Shown here one piece after another: positions 38,870 through 49,186 of a stretch of DNA of 64,000 nucleotides. The number at the start of each line of letters is the position of its first letter. The first letter of the stretch is position 1. The stretch lies in assembly GCF_000176155.1 (NCBI RefSeq), contig NZ_ACZO01000006.1:1364001-1428000 (forward strand), given 5' to 3'. The translations under genes and the position numbers were made by a program. The notes under the pieces were generated by a model. It was not told the origin of the DNA and ran no database searches. It saw only the letters and a program-made list of their open reading frames with translations. This DNA is from Vibrio metschnikovii CIP 69.14 (lineage in GTDB: Bacteria; Pseudomonadota; Gammaproteobacteria; Enterobacterales; Vibrionaceae).

Positions 38870-39412
38870 TCAGAAACACATCCCATCACTATTTTTATTT
38901 TGCCTTTGTTTTTGTTGCTCTTTTTGAGCTTTAATTTCTTGCCGACGACGTTTGAAAAAAGCTTGCAGTTGAGTACGGCATTGCTCTTCTAATAACCCTT
39001 TTTCAATGACCGCGTAATGGTAAGCCGCTTGACTCGCAAACAAATTAAGCACCGTTCCTGCTGCTCCCGCTTTGAGATCTGGCGCGCCGTAAACAATCCG
39101 TGCAACTCGGCTGTGGAGCAAAGCACCAGCACACATTGGACACGGTTCTAAGGTGACATATAAAGTGGTATCTAATAAACGATAGTTTTGTAACGCTTGT
39201 CCAGCTTGACGCAACACTTGGATCTCAGCATGAGCCGTCGCATCATGCCCACCAATCGAGCGATTCCAACCCTCAGCGATCACTTGACCATCTTTGACTA
39301 ATACCGCCCCGACGGGTACCTCGCCTTCCGCTTCGGCCTTGGCAGCAAGCGCTATCGCACGACGCATAAAGACTTCATCTTGTTGGGAAAACAAGGAGGG
39401 ACTGTCGCTCAT
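38870..39412 (-). CDS. tadA: tRNA-specific adenosine deaminase TadA
   Basis: 180 aa cytidine-deaminase-fold enzyme converting A34 to inosine in tRNA-Arg(ACG). Zinc site: HAEIQVLRQAG (His and catalytic Glu, ~62-65) and PCPMCAGALLHS (~92-103). The C-terminal basic extension (KRRRQEIKAQKEQQKQRQNK) is Lys/Gln-rich. An ERIC copy lies just upstream. Monocistronic. Confidence 0.94.
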   Translation of the reverse strand: MSDSPSLFSQQDEVFMRRAIALAAKAEAEGEVPVGAVLVKDGQVIAEGWNRSIGGHDATAHAEIQVLRQAGQALQNYRLLDTTLYVTLEPCPMCAGALLHSRVARIVYGAPDLKAGAAGTVLNLFASQAAYHYAVIEKGLLEEQCRTQLQAFFKRRRQEIKAQKEQQKQRQNKNSDGMCF

Positions 39413-39433
39413 AAAAACCTCTTACACAAATGA

Positions 39434-39535
39434 TATACCTAAACAACTTGGCGTTACGGTACGTGAGTCGCCATCAACATAGATAAACGATGTGAGAACG
39501 TGGCCACCACTCTCCCGCTTCAAGTAGCAGGGATA
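39434..39535. repeat. ERIC-type repeat, shortened copy
   Basis: TATACCTAAACAACTTGGCG left end and CGCTTCAAGTAGCAGGGATA right end match ERIC termini. The middle (AACATAGATAAACGATGTGA) is recognisable but about 25 bases are missing. Confidence 0.65.
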
Positions 39536-39569
39536 GAAAGTATATCGTTAACCGCTTTATCCGGTAAGC

Positions 39570-40442
39570 TTAAAGCGATAAATGCTGAGTTAGATGGTCA
39601 ACCAACAAACGAACCTTGGTCGATAAGTGGCGGTTTTGTGGATACAGCGCCCATACCCCTTCACGATCATCTCGAAAAGTCGCTAACACTTCGACTAAAC
39701 GGCCCTGAGCTAAAGGTTCCGTGACATAATAATCGGGTAACTGTGCCAGTCCCATACCTTTCAAGGCAGCATCCAGCAGTACCATGCCACTACTACAGCG
39801 GATCCGCCCACTCACTTTGATGCTTCTTGATTGTTGATGTTCCTTAAAACGCCAATGATCGTGGGTACCAATCAAACAAGAGTGACGAGTTAATTCAGAT
39901 AACGCATAGGGGGTACCGTATTGCGCTAAATAGTCTTCACTGGCACAGACATATAAACGACGATCACTGAGTTTACGAGCGATAAAACTGGAATCCTCTA
40001 ATTGCCCTAAACGTATCGCTAAATCAATCCCTTGATCAATCAAATCTAATTTCTGGTTGGTTAACACCAACTCTAACTCAAGCTGCGGATAAAGCAGTAA
40101 AAAATCATGCAATAGTGGTGCTATTTTTTGCTCCCCATACGTCACCGGAGCCGTCACTTTAATTTTGCCACTTGGGGTATGTTGAATCTGCGTTATCGCT
40201 TGCTCAGCCTGAAGTAAACCATCAACCAACACTTTACATTGTTGGTAATACAGCATTCCCGCTTCCGTTACCGAGACTTTACGTGTCGTCCTGAGCAAGA
40301 GTTTTATGCCTAATCTCTCCTCAAGCTGTAATACTCGTCGACTGATGTTAGCGACTGAGGTGTGTAAGCGCTCAGCCGCCTGAGTAAAACTCCCCATCTC
40401 AGCGACGGCCACAAATTCATTCACGCCTTCCCAACTTGCCAT
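39570..40442 (-). CDS. LysR family transcriptional regulator
   Basis: 290 aa. Winged HTH at 1-60 (VNEFVAVAEMGSFTQAAERL; SVANISRRVLQLEERLG), then LysR substrate-binding domain (PSGKIKVTAPVTYGEQKIAP at ~91). Divergent from frmA, 308 bases apart with an ERIC element between, so it may regulate the formaldehyde genes; this is inferred from position only. I see no clear LysR box. Confidence 0.85.
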   Translation of the reverse strand: MASWEGVNEFVAVAEMGSFTQAAERLHTSVANISRRVLQLEERLGIKLLLRTTRKVSVTEAGMLYYQQCKVLVDGLLQAEQAITQIQHTPSGKIKVTAPVTYGEQKIAPLLHDFLLLYPQLELELVLTNQKLDLIDQGIDLAIRLGQLEDSSFIARKLSDRRLYVCASEDYLAQYGTPYALSELTRHSCLIGTHDHWRFKEHQQSRSIKVSGRIRCSSGMVLLDAALKGMGLAQLPDYYVTEPLAQGRLVEVLATFRDDREGVWALYPQNRHLSTKVRLLVDHLTQHLSL

Positions 40443-40606
40443 ATCACCCCATTATTACTTATTTGTAAAAGTCATTCATATTTTGAGCTAATTATAGCAA
40501 TAAAATAAAGCACTATACTGACCTTGTTGTGAGCCGCAAGGCTCCCCTAACGGCTTAAGTTCGTGGTGACCACCTGAATCCCTATCTCACTATTGAGCCT
40601 TTTCTC

Positions 40607-40734
40607 TATAACCAAACGACTTGAAGTTGCAGGTAGGCGGCAAGTGAGTGAATCCCCATGAGCATAGGCAAACTATGTGATTGGGGTGAACGAACGTAGC
40701 CAACACCGCTGCCGCTTCAAGTAGGAAGGGTATA
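40607..40734. repeat. Full-length ERIC repeat upstream of frmA
   Basis: 128 bases bounded by TATA, with terminal arms ACGACTTGAAGTTGCAGG and CGCTTCAAGTAGGAAGG and the diagnostic core GTGAATCCCC...TGATTGGGGTGAACG. It ends 16 bases before the frmA start. The remaining 40443-40606 holds a small GAGCC/GGCTC hairpin (40532-40545) and no recognisable gene. Confidence 0.9.
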
Positions 40735-40747
40735 TCGCAAGGAATAG

Positions 40748-41896
<1,149 letters not shown>

Positions 41897-41952
41897 TCTT
41901 ACTGGTCGCCATTGACGTGGCGACATTAAGTCACCGCTAATCAGGAGCATTC

Positions 41953-42799
41953 ATGAGCCTTACCCCTATCAGTCAATCCAAAGTATTTTCTGGCTGGCAT
42001 AAACAGTATCAACATCCGTCATCTGTACTGAATTGTGAGATGCGTTTTGCGATTTATCTGCCACCACAAGCTTCGCCTCAAACTCCCGTTCCGGTGTTGT
42101 ACTGGCTTTCAGGGCTAACGTGCAGTGATGAAAACTTTATGCAAAAAGCCGCCGCTTTTCGTAAAGCGGCTGAACTGGGTATTGCTATTGTTGCTGCTGA
42201 TACTAGTCCGCGAGGTGAGTCTGTCGCCGATGATCCACAAGGTGCTTACGATTTAGGACTCGGGGCTGGGTTTTACGTTAATGCAACTCAAGCACCGTGG
42301 AAGCAGCATTATCAAATGTACAGCTATATTGTTGATGAGCTACCAGCACTGATCGAGCAGCACTTTCCGGTGAATCAACGTCGATCTATCGCCGGACATA
42401 GCATGGGAGGGCATGGCGCTTTAACCATCGGCATTAAAAATCCGCAGCGCTATTGCTCTATTTCGGCATTGAGTCCGATTTGTCATCCCAGTGATTGTCC
42501 TTGGGGACAAAAAAGCGTTTCGCCATTATCTCGGTGAGGATCAAGCGGCTTGGCAAGCGTATGATGCGGTAGAGCTGCTTAAACATCAAAGTACTTCAGT
42601 ACCTATCTTAGTGGATCAAGGGGAAGCGGATCCCTTTTTACAAGAACAATTAAAACCAGAAACCTTACAAGCCGTAGCCATTAATAATGAGTTAAATTTT
42701 ACCCTTCGCCTGCATGCCGGTTACGATCATAGCTACTACTTTATTCAGAGTTTTATCAACGATCATCTTGAGTTTCACGAACAGTATCTTAAAGGCTAG
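41953..42799 (+). pseudogene. fghA: S-formylglutathione hydrolase, frameshifted
   Basis: Should hydrolyse S-formylglutathione to formate after FrmA. The first frame (41953-42537) encodes residues up to CPWGQK with the nucleophile elbow GHSMGGHGA; the second frame (to 42799) resumes as AFRHYLGEDQAAWQAYDA and carries the catalytic Asp (DQGEADPF) and His (GYDHSYYF). The break is in an A6 run at 42509-42514: with A5 the reading frame is continuous. The serine is separated from Asp/His, so neither part should be active unless slippage restores the frame. A sequencing error is equally possible. Confidence 0.88.
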
Positions 42800-42860
42800 T
42801 TAACGACTGAACGGGTATCCATGACTGATACTCATCTCCCATCCCTGCTTAAACAATAGT

Positions 42861-42888
42861 AAAAAAGCCTGCTATATCAGCAGGCTTT
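42861..42888. terminator. Bidirectional terminator between fghA and the second abgT
   Basis: Stem AAAGCCTGCT / AGCAGGCTTT with a 5-base loop. The minus-strand read ends in TTTTTT; the plus strand ends in TTTAATT. Confidence 0.8.
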
Positions 42889-42945
42889 AATTATCATTTA
42901 CTCTTATTCATGGCCGAAACAGCAAACCTTCAGCTATCAATTGAC

Positions 42946-44505
42946 TTATAAAGAGTAGGTATAAGGCGCTTGAATACCCAGAGGAATACCCAGTGCCCAA
43001 TAGGCTAAAAGGAAAACCGTCCAGCCAATCAGCATGGCAATGGAGTACGGCATCATTAATGACGCCAGAGTACCAATACCCGCCCCCTTCACATAGCGCT
43101 GGCAATACACCACCACCAATGGGAAGAAGACCATCAAAGGTGAAATGATATTCGACACCGAATCACCCACTCGATACGCCGCTTGCGACAGTTCAGGGGA
43201 AATGCCAACCGCCATCAACATCGGCACTAAAATTGGACCAATTAATGCCCATTTTGCAGACGCGGAGCCTATCAACAAGTTAACCATCGCGGTCAATAAA
43301 ATCATCCCGACAATGGTTGCTTGTCCGGGTAAGTTCATCGCTTTTAGCCCTTCCGCGCCATACAGCGCCAGCATAGTACCGATGTTTGATTGGCTAAAGG
43401 CCGCCAAAAATTGCGCACAGAAAAACGCCATCACGATGTACGCCCCCATGGTCGACATAGTGGCGGACATGGCTTTAATCACATCATTATTGGTTTTAAA
43501 CGTTCCTGAAACTCGTCCGTAAACAATGCCGGGAATAATAAATAAGATGAAAATCAAAGGGACAATAGAGCGCATCACGGGCGCAGAAAAAGCGGTTAAT
43601 TCTCCTTCAGGGGAACGTAGCGCCGATGTTTCTGGCCATAGTGCGGCAACCAGTAAACCAATACCAAGCAGCATTGCACCACCAGCATAACGAAACGCTT
43701 TAGACTCAATGGCGGAAAATGAACCTAAATCAGGGGCAGTTTCTGCATCTTCGTCAATCGGCATACTATTAAGGCGAGGTTCGATGATTTTTTCCGTGAC
43801 ATACCAACCAATACCGACAATCAGCATCGACGATAATCCGGTAAAAAATATATTTGAAAGCGGGTTCACTTGATAAGTTGGATCCAGCACTTGAGCCGCG
43901 GTTTGGGTAAAGCCCGCGAGTAGCGGATCAATTCCTGAAGGCACGAAGTTCGCGGCAAAACCACCTGATACCCCCGCAAAGGCCGCCGCAATACCAGCCA
44001 GTGGATGACGCCCCGCCGCATGAAAAATAATCCCACCTAATGGAATAACCAGCACATAGCCAGCATCCGCCGCAGTATGAGAGACGATTGCCACCAGAAT
44101 TAACATCGGCGTTAATAACTGCGCCGGAGTAAAATTGAGCATTTTTTTCAAGCCAGTGGTGATAAAACCGGATGAATCAGCAACACCGACACCAAGCATC
44201 GCTACAAGTACAATGCCTAATGGAGCAAAACTGGTGAAAGTGGTGACCATATTGGCCAAAAAGTTAGCTAGCTCGGTGCCCGTTAATAAATTATTCACTT
44301 GCAGCGCTTCGCCAGTACGAGGATTGATTAAATCGAAGCTTGCCTGCGATAGTAAAGCTGAAGCGACCCAAACGATAATGAGAGCCCAGAAAAAAAGTAT
44401 CGCAGGATCTGGGATTTTATTGCCCACCCGCTCAATTAAATTTAAAAAACGATCCATACGACTCAATGGTTGCGTAGGTGCTGAGTTTACCGCTTGATTA
44501 CTCAT
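42946..44505 (-). CDS. AbgT family transporter (second copy)
   Basis: 519 aa, about a dozen membrane segments. Same family signatures as the copy at 26472-28061: FTSFAPLGIVLVAMLGVGVA, HTAADAGYVLVIPLGGIIFH, AAFAGVSGGFAANFVPSGID and YRVGDSVSNIISPLMVFF. The two copies differ in many positions, so they are old paralogues. Substrate probably aminobenzoyl-glutamate or related aromatics; no partner hydrolase genes nearby. Confidence 0.88.
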   Translation of the reverse strand: MSNQAVNSAPTQPLSRMDRFLNLIERVGNKIPDPAILFFWALIIVWVASALLSQASFDLINPRTGEALQVNNLLTGTELANFLANMVTTFTSFAPLGIVLVAMLGVGVADSSGFITTGLKKMLNFTPAQLLTPMLILVAIVSHTAADAGYVLVIPLGGIIFHAAGRHPLAGIAAAFAGVSGGFAANFVPSGIDPLLAGFTQTAAQVLDPTYQVNPLSNIFFTGLSSMLIVGIGWYVTEKIIEPRLNSMPIDEDAETAPDLGSFSAIESKAFRYAGGAMLLGIGLLVAALWPETSALRSPEGELTAFSAPVMRSIVPLIFILFIIPGIVYGRVSGTFKTNNDVIKAMSATMSTMGAYIVMAFFCAQFLAAFSQSNIGTMLALYGAEGLKAMNLPGQATIVGMILLTAMVNLLIGSASAKWALIGPILVPMLMAVGISPELSQAAYRVGDSVSNIISPLMVFFPLVVVYCQRYVKGAGIGTLASLMMPYSIAMLIGWTVFLLAYWALGIPLGIQAPYTYSL

Positions 44506-44905
44506 CCGTAGTTCCTAGTTCATGTTGTGCCTATCCCCTTCCTGACTAATGACGAGGTAAAACTTTTTCCAATCCTATTCATGGATCTTCGTTCGTCACT
44601 AACTGGGCACACCAAAGTGTTTAGGGAGATAGCTTATTAATTAGAGTCACAGTGTGCATTTTGATAGATTGATTTTATTGACGTCATCCTATCGATATCT
44701 GTGCTCAATTATTGTGAGTCATAGCCCATGATGAGATTCTATAAAACAAGCCAAGGCGAAGCACAAAATTCCAAACCAACTGAAACATCCAGAGACACTT
44801 TGCCCAACCTTGCCATATCAAAGCAACATTGCATCAACAAATCATCTACAAAACTTTTTACAATTGAGTAATCAACCTATAAAGCTAGCGATAAATCGTA
44901 ACGTC
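44506..44905. other. Intergenic stretch, nothing recognised
   Basis: About 400 bases upstream of the second abgT-family gene and left of an ERIC copy. AT-rich; it must contain the abgT promoter, but I see no convincing operator, ORF or RNA. Confidence 0.5.
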
Positions 44906-45036
44906 GATACCCAAACGACTTGGAGTTGCAGGTCGGCGGCAAGTGAGTGAATCCCCATGAGCATAGGCAAACTATGCAATTGGGGTGAAAAAACGTAGTA
45001 GCCAACACCGCTGCAGCTTCAAGTAAGAAGGGTAGA
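44906..45036. repeat. Full-length ERIC repeat downstream of pilV
   Basis: Nearly identical in layout to the copy at 40607-40734: ATACCCAAACGACTTGGAG left end, GTGAGTGAATCCCCATGAGC core, CAGCTTCAAGTAAGAAGGGT right end. Confidence 0.9.
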
Positions 45037-45088
45037 TAATGCAGAGATATATTGATTGGATCTGTATAAACCCGAAGCAATAAAACCT

Positions 45089-45499
45089 CTAATCAAACTC
45101 GCTGTGTTGGGAAATCATCGTTTTGAGTTGGACAGATTGATCTTTTCCATATCTGTCTTTCCAAGTGGCTTGAACAACGATGGTTTTTAATGCACCAGAC
45201 AACTGGGTTGAAGGTACGCTCCATTGCAACAGATAGAGAGGATGACGACTATCCTCACCATCAACAAAGTCATGAGGATAACTCGCAACTAAACTCGCCG
45301 TCGCGGCTGAAGCACCGCGGGTACGAAACCATTCTAATTTTTGCTCAGCAAGGTTGAGTGCAGTAATGCTGTGCTGCGCAAAATCTGCACGCTGCTCAAC
45401 AAAGGTTTGCAACTTAACCAAACTTAACGCACCAACGCCGATGAGCACAAAAGCAATCATCACTTCAATCAGGCTAAAGCCTCTTTGTTTAATATCCAT
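45089..45499 (-). CDS. pilV: Type IV pilus minor pilin PilV-like
   Basis: 136 aa. Class III signal peptide: MDIKQRG before FSLIEVMIAFVLIGVGALSL, with Phe+1 and Glu+5 typical of type IV prepilins cut by PilD. The start at 45499 overlaps the end of the pilX-like gene; an upstream ATG at 45583 is inside that gene and would bury the signal. Last of a four-gene minor-pilin run on the minus strand, probably part of the priming complex at the pilus tip. Confidence 0.85.
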   Translation of the reverse strand: MDIKQRGFSLIEVMIAFVLIGVGALSLVKLQTFVEQRADFAQHSITALNLAEQKLEWFRTRGASAATASLVASYPHDFVDGEDSRHPLYLLQWSVPSTQLSGALKTIVVQATWKDRYGKDQSVQLKTMISQHSEFD

Positions 45500-46757
45500 T
45501 CCAGCTCCCCTGTTGTAATGAAATGGTTTGCGAACGCTGATGTGACTCCTTATTCGATTGGAACTGTAAATTAAGCGCCCCATTAATTACCACATCCATA
45601 CCATCGGCATCAAATACCATCCCCCCATCCGGTCGAAAAGCACCGCTATCAATGTACACAACGTTCCCCGTTACCAAATGCTTTATAACGTCGTAAAACG
45701 GTACTTGTTGCCAATCATTCGATAAAACCTCTGGATTCTTGATCATATGGAAAAATGCGCCACCATATACATGGGATCCATTGGTAGCAAATAAACCGTT
45801 TTCTACCACTAAAGAGCGAGCTTCGGGTGCTGAAAAAGAGCCGTGAATAAAGCAGTCTCCTACTACCCAAACGTCTTTATAAGTCGCAAATGCTTCATGC
45901 AACTTCGTGATACAGTCTTTAGATTCTGCGCCATTGAGTGTAATAACATGATGCAGATTTTTCACTTTGTGATAATTTTCTGTGCTATAGGTCAGGCCGA
46001 AATACGACTCAAACGGCTTAAATTTAGTATCTTGCACAAAATCGGCTTTAAATTCTGATGAGTCTTGAGTATTAAAATCTTTACCTTGACCACGGGGTAT
46101 TGAGGTTTTGCTCTCTGCTTTACACTTCAACTCCGAGTTATTCTCAGCGAGAGCATCTAATACTCTTAAGCCATTTTCTGATTTAGGTTTATTCTTTTCT
46201 GATTCAGTTTCCGTTGATTGTTGGGAACTCGCTTCAGAATGAAATACAACTTGATACTTATAACGCACCGCGACACAGTCATAAAAGCCGTTTTCATCAG
46301 CCTCTCCTACCGCTTCTGGTCGAATATCAAAATCCCCCACTAGGCGCAGATTAGCATTGGTTTGAATTGCGCCAGTGCCTGTCGTGTATGAATAAATCTG
46401 CTTATTCACCTGTGCGTATCCTTGACGTGCATAGATACGATACACGCTATTTTCTAATGGTATGAGTTGCAATTCATCGAGCTGAAGTTGCTGTTTACAA
46501 TGATTAACTTCACCGGGAACTTGTTTTAATAAACCAGTAATTCTAGTCGGGTCTTGTGCGATATAAGCATACAAACATTCAACGCCACCTTCGGCTAACC
46601 AATAACTTTGCCGAGCACTCACTTCATTTTGTGCTCGCTTAATTTGATAAAACAAATTTTTATACGAGCCAAGGGTTATCACTAAGGTAATTGAGAGCAA
46701 GACCGCCGTGATCAGTAATGTCGCGATGCCTTGTTGATGACGCTTCATGATTGCCAA
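45489..46757 (-). CDS. Large PilX-like type IV pilus assembly protein
   Basis: 422 aa (419 from the Met at 46748). N-terminal QQGIATLLITAVLLSITLVI is a PilX_N-type prepilin helix without the usual Glu+5 context, followed by AEGGVECLYAYIAQ. Typical PilX is about half this length; here an extra C-terminal region includes a low-complexity Ser/Glu/Lys stretch (~175-195) and a beta-rich segment with repeated hydrophobic turns (VVENGLFATNGSHVYGGAFF; GNVVYIDSGAF). Position between pilW and pilV supports the role. Confidence 0.75.
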   Translation of the reverse strand: MAIMKRHQQGIATLLITAVLLSITLVITLGSYKNLFYQIKRAQNEVSARQSYWLAEGGVECLYAYIAQDPTRITGLLKQVPGEVNHCKQQLQLDELQLIPLENSVYRIYARQGYAQVNKQIYSYTTGTGAIQTNANLRLVGDFDIRPEAVGEADENGFYDCVAVRYKYQVVFHSEASSQQSTETESEKNKPKSENGLRVLDALAENNSELKCKAESKTSIPRGQGKDFNTQDSSEFKADFVQDTKFKPFESYFGLTYSTENYHKVKNLHHVITLNGAESKDCITKLHEAFATYKDVWVVGDCFIHGSFSAPEARSLVVENGLFATNGSHVYGGAFFHMIKNPEVLSNDWQQVPFYDVIKHLVTGNVVYIDSGAFRPDGGMVFDADGMDVVINGALNLQFQSNKESHQRSQTISLQQGSWNGY

Positions 46758-47350
46758 TTCCTTTGCGTAATGTGCAATTGCATCGAATGGGCCACCGCAG
46801 GGTTAGCAACTAAAGAGGCACTAACATCAATCGAAATGACTGCACTTTGTACCGCCTGACCGTTAATAGGGAAACGCTTGACTGAAAATTGGGTCACTCG
46901 CACCTGCTTAGGATCAAATAAGTTAAAACAACGAGTCATACTCGCCGTAGACTGGGGGATCAGATAATTAGCCTGACAATACTTCAAACTACTCGAATCT
47001 AAGCGATATAGAGTATGGCTAAATTTTTCTGCTGAATGATTGTGGATATAATAGACATAACCTATCGAGTGATCTGTCACCGATATGAGATCGGGCTTAT
47101 CGATAAACTGCAGTGAATAACTGTCTAAATAATTATATCCAGCACGCAGTACATCGCGTTTCAATTGGTGCATCACCATGCTCATTTGTTGCTGAAGCAT
47201 AATTTCCTGACTACGCTGCAACGCTACGCGCTGATTAGAGATAAAGACACTACCTATAATCGCTAAAGCCATCACACCAACTAAACTGGCAATCATAAAC
47301 TCAATCAAGCTCGCTCCAATTTGCTGGTGTTTAGCAACTGGAAAAGCCAT
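46745..47350 (-). CDS. pilW: Type IV pilus minor pilin PilW-like
   Basis: 201 aa. Prepilin leader then IGASLIEFMIASLVGVMALA (Glu+5 present in SLIEF). The C-terminal domain is beta-rich with two Cys (YCQAN, MTRCFN). Overlaps pilX-like downstream and fimT upstream, so the genes are translationally coupled. Confidence 0.82.
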   Translation of the reverse strand: MAFPVAKHQQIGASLIEFMIASLVGVMALAIIGSVFISNQRVALQRSQEIMLQQQMSMVMHQLKRDVLRAGYNYLDSYSLQFIDKPDLISVTDHSIGYVYYIHNHSAEKFSHTLYRLDSSSLKYCQANYLIPQSTASMTRCFNLFDPKQVRVTQFSVKRFPINGQAVQSAVISIDVSASLVANPAVAHSMQLHITQRNWQS

Positions 47351-47840
47351 ATTGGTCTCCTTCTATGGTGCACACTTTTATTCGTCCGGCACGATTGTGC
47401 AAAATGACCCGAATCCCTTGGCTATCTTCAACGTGTGCTTTGATGGTGATACTGCCATTTTGAGTCGGATTACCCATGACATGATCAAATCTCACCGAGT
47501 TAATGGAGCTGGTATGGTTTACCGATAAATTACGGTATCGGGCGCCACTAAAAACTGAAATGTTCGATTCTTCATTGCTTGGCAATAAAGCGTCTGAAGA
47601 AAGCCGCAATTGCCACTCTCCCGTACTTGATGGCATTCCTTCAATATGAACCCAAAGCCCTTGATTACGAAACACCGCCTCAGATTTGGCTTGCATAAAA
47701 AAGCCATGTAAATCATTGGCCAGTGCCGTCATTTTAATTTGCTGATTTACCTGACGATAACTCGGCGCAGCAAAGGCAAGCATCAGCGTCACAATACTGA
47801 CCGTAATTAACAGTTCTAAAAGAGTAAAGCCGCGAACCAT
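47331..47840 (-). CDS. fimT: Type IV pilus minor pilin FimT/GspH-like
   Basis: 169 aa. Prepilin signal MVRGFTLLELLITVSIVTLM (Phe+1, Glu+5) and a GspH/FimT domain with ANDLHGFFMQAKSEAVFRNQ. The C-terminus has AGRIKVC, similar to the GRxR DNA-binding motif described in FimT of naturally competent bacteria, so a role in DNA uptake is possible. The start at 47840 leaves a 4-residue leader; the ATG at 47882 would make a longer, atypical leader. Confidence 0.82.
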   Translation of the reverse strand: MVRGFTLLELLITVSIVTLMLAFAAPSYRQVNQQIKMTALANDLHGFFMQAKSEAVFRNQGLWVHIEGMPSSTGEWQLRLSSDALLPSNEESNISVFSGARYRNLSVNHTSSINSVRFDHVMGNPTQNGSITIKAHVEDSQGIRVILHNRAGRIKVCTIEGDQYGFSSC

Positions 47841-47937
47841 TTCCCAAAATCCTTTGCAAACATAGAGATAGTCGTAAATCAACTTGCCTCGATATTAACA
47901 GTAATCAACACTAGGCAAGGATTGGTTAACAGAACGA

Positions 47938-48387
47938 ATGGACATGATTCGAATAAATAAATGCAATGAATTGCACAAAAAGATGGGCGGCATGACACTG
48001 ATCGAATTAATGATTGCCGTGGTGATCGTCGGTGTGCTGGCAAGTATTGCTTACCCAACTTACAGCCACTATGTGAAAGAGGGGCATCGTCGCCAAGTAA
48101 TGGCTGATATGGCCAAAATACAACTCTATTTAGAAGAGAATTATCGCCATAGTGAGGGTTATCCTATAGACGAAATATTTGACAACAATAGCGTATGTTC
48201 ATTTTGTGACTACGATAATGAACGATTTGAACTTACCATTAAATCTATTAATGATAACAGGCAATACACCATCATCGCTAAGCCACTGCTACAAAGAGGA
48301 CAAAATACTGATACCTGTCGCGGAGAACAATATGATCAATTAGAACTGAAAAGTAATGGTGAAGCGCTGCCTCGGGCATGCTGGTAA
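47938..48387 (+). CDS. pilE: Type IV pilin PilE-like
   Basis: 149 aa. Leader MDMIRINKCNELHKKMGG cut before MTLIELMIAVVIVGVLASIA; the +1 residue is Met rather than Phe, and Glu+5 is present. The C-terminal region has a Cys pair (CSFC, and C near the end ...RACW) typical of the D-loop. Divergent from the fimT-pilW-pilX-pilV genes by about 97 bases; together they look like the minor-pilin locus of a type IVa pilus. Confidence 0.83.
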   Translation: MDMIRINKCNELHKKMGGMTLIELMIAVVIVGVLASIAYPTYSHYVKEGHRRQVMADMAKIQLYLEENYRHSEGYPIDEIFDNNSVCSFCDYDNERFELTIKSINDNRQYTIIAKPLLQRGQNTDTCRGEQYDQLELKSNGEALPRACW

Positions 48388-48424
48388 ATGAGACGAGCCA
48401 AGCGTAGATCAGCTATAGCAAAGA

Positions 48425-49045
48425 TTACCCCAACAAAAGCCAGACTGCGACTGCGAGCATTAGCGTTGCCGAAATCCGGTTCATCAAGCGAACGTTATTG
48501 GTATGACCTAAAGCACGTTTCAAGCCTTTACCGCCCGTTGCGTAAATCGTCATACAGACAAACTCCGAAATCATGATGATTGAAATCAACCAGAACAATT
48601 GTGGTGCAATCGGAGCTTGGCTATTAATAAAAGGCGGCAATAGCGCAATCATAAATGCCCACCCTTTGGGGTTAGCAATCGCAGTGACAAAGCCTTGGAC
48701 AATCAAATCCCAATCTTTACGAACAATAGGGGTTTCAACATTTTGATTCAACGCTAATTTACCTTTTGAGCGCCACATTTGAACCCCGATATAACCAAGA
48801 TATGCCGCACCCAATGTTTTAAATACCGCAAATAACCAAGGATAATTGAGCATAACGGATGCCATCCCCAATACTGCCGCCATCGCCACCACCGCAACAC
48901 CAATCAGTTCACCGAACATCATCCATAAAGTACGTCGATAACCAATGCTCATCCCCAAGCTCAATGCTAATGTCATACACATACCAGGGGTGATAGAGAC
49001 AAAAAAGAACGTCGGCACAAAGGCCAAAAGCAGCGCACTCGTCAT
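48425..49045 (-). CDS. LysE/RhtB family amino-acid exporter
   Basis: 206 aa with about six membrane segments. LysE-family N-terminus FVPTFFFVSITPGMCMTLAL (the STPGP-like motif is ITPGM here), a conserved GVQMWRSKG loop and FVTAIANPKGWAFMIALLPP. Likely exports amino acids or homoserine-type metabolites; substrate unknown. Convergent with pilE. Confidence 0.85.
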   Translation of the reverse strand: MTSALLLAFVPTFFFVSITPGMCMTLALSLGMSIGYRRTLWMMFGELIGVAVVAMAAVLGMASVMLNYPWLFAVFKTLGAAYLGYIGVQMWRSKGKLALNQNVETPIVRKDWDLIVQGFVTAIANPKGWAFMIALLPPFINSQAPIAPQLFWLISIIMISEFVCMTIYATGGKGLKRALGHTNNVRLMNRISATLMLAVAVWLLLG

Positions 49046-49142
49046 GATCGATCCAAATGAAAAAGAGAGAGTTAGAAAAGAGAAACCACAGCGTGGTATT
49101 GACCCCTTAATCTACCGCAGTTGTCTTGCGTATTTCAAGTAA

Positions 49143-49171
49143 CAAAAAAGCTACCTAAAGTAGCTTTTTTA
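49143..49171. terminator. Bidirectional-type terminator near rhlE 3' end
   Basis: Stem AAAAGCTAC / GTAGCTTTT with a 5-base loop, A-run on the left and T-run on the right. Read on the minus strand it ends the rhlE transcript. Confidence 0.7.
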
Positions 49172-49186
49172 TCAATCATGGTACGA

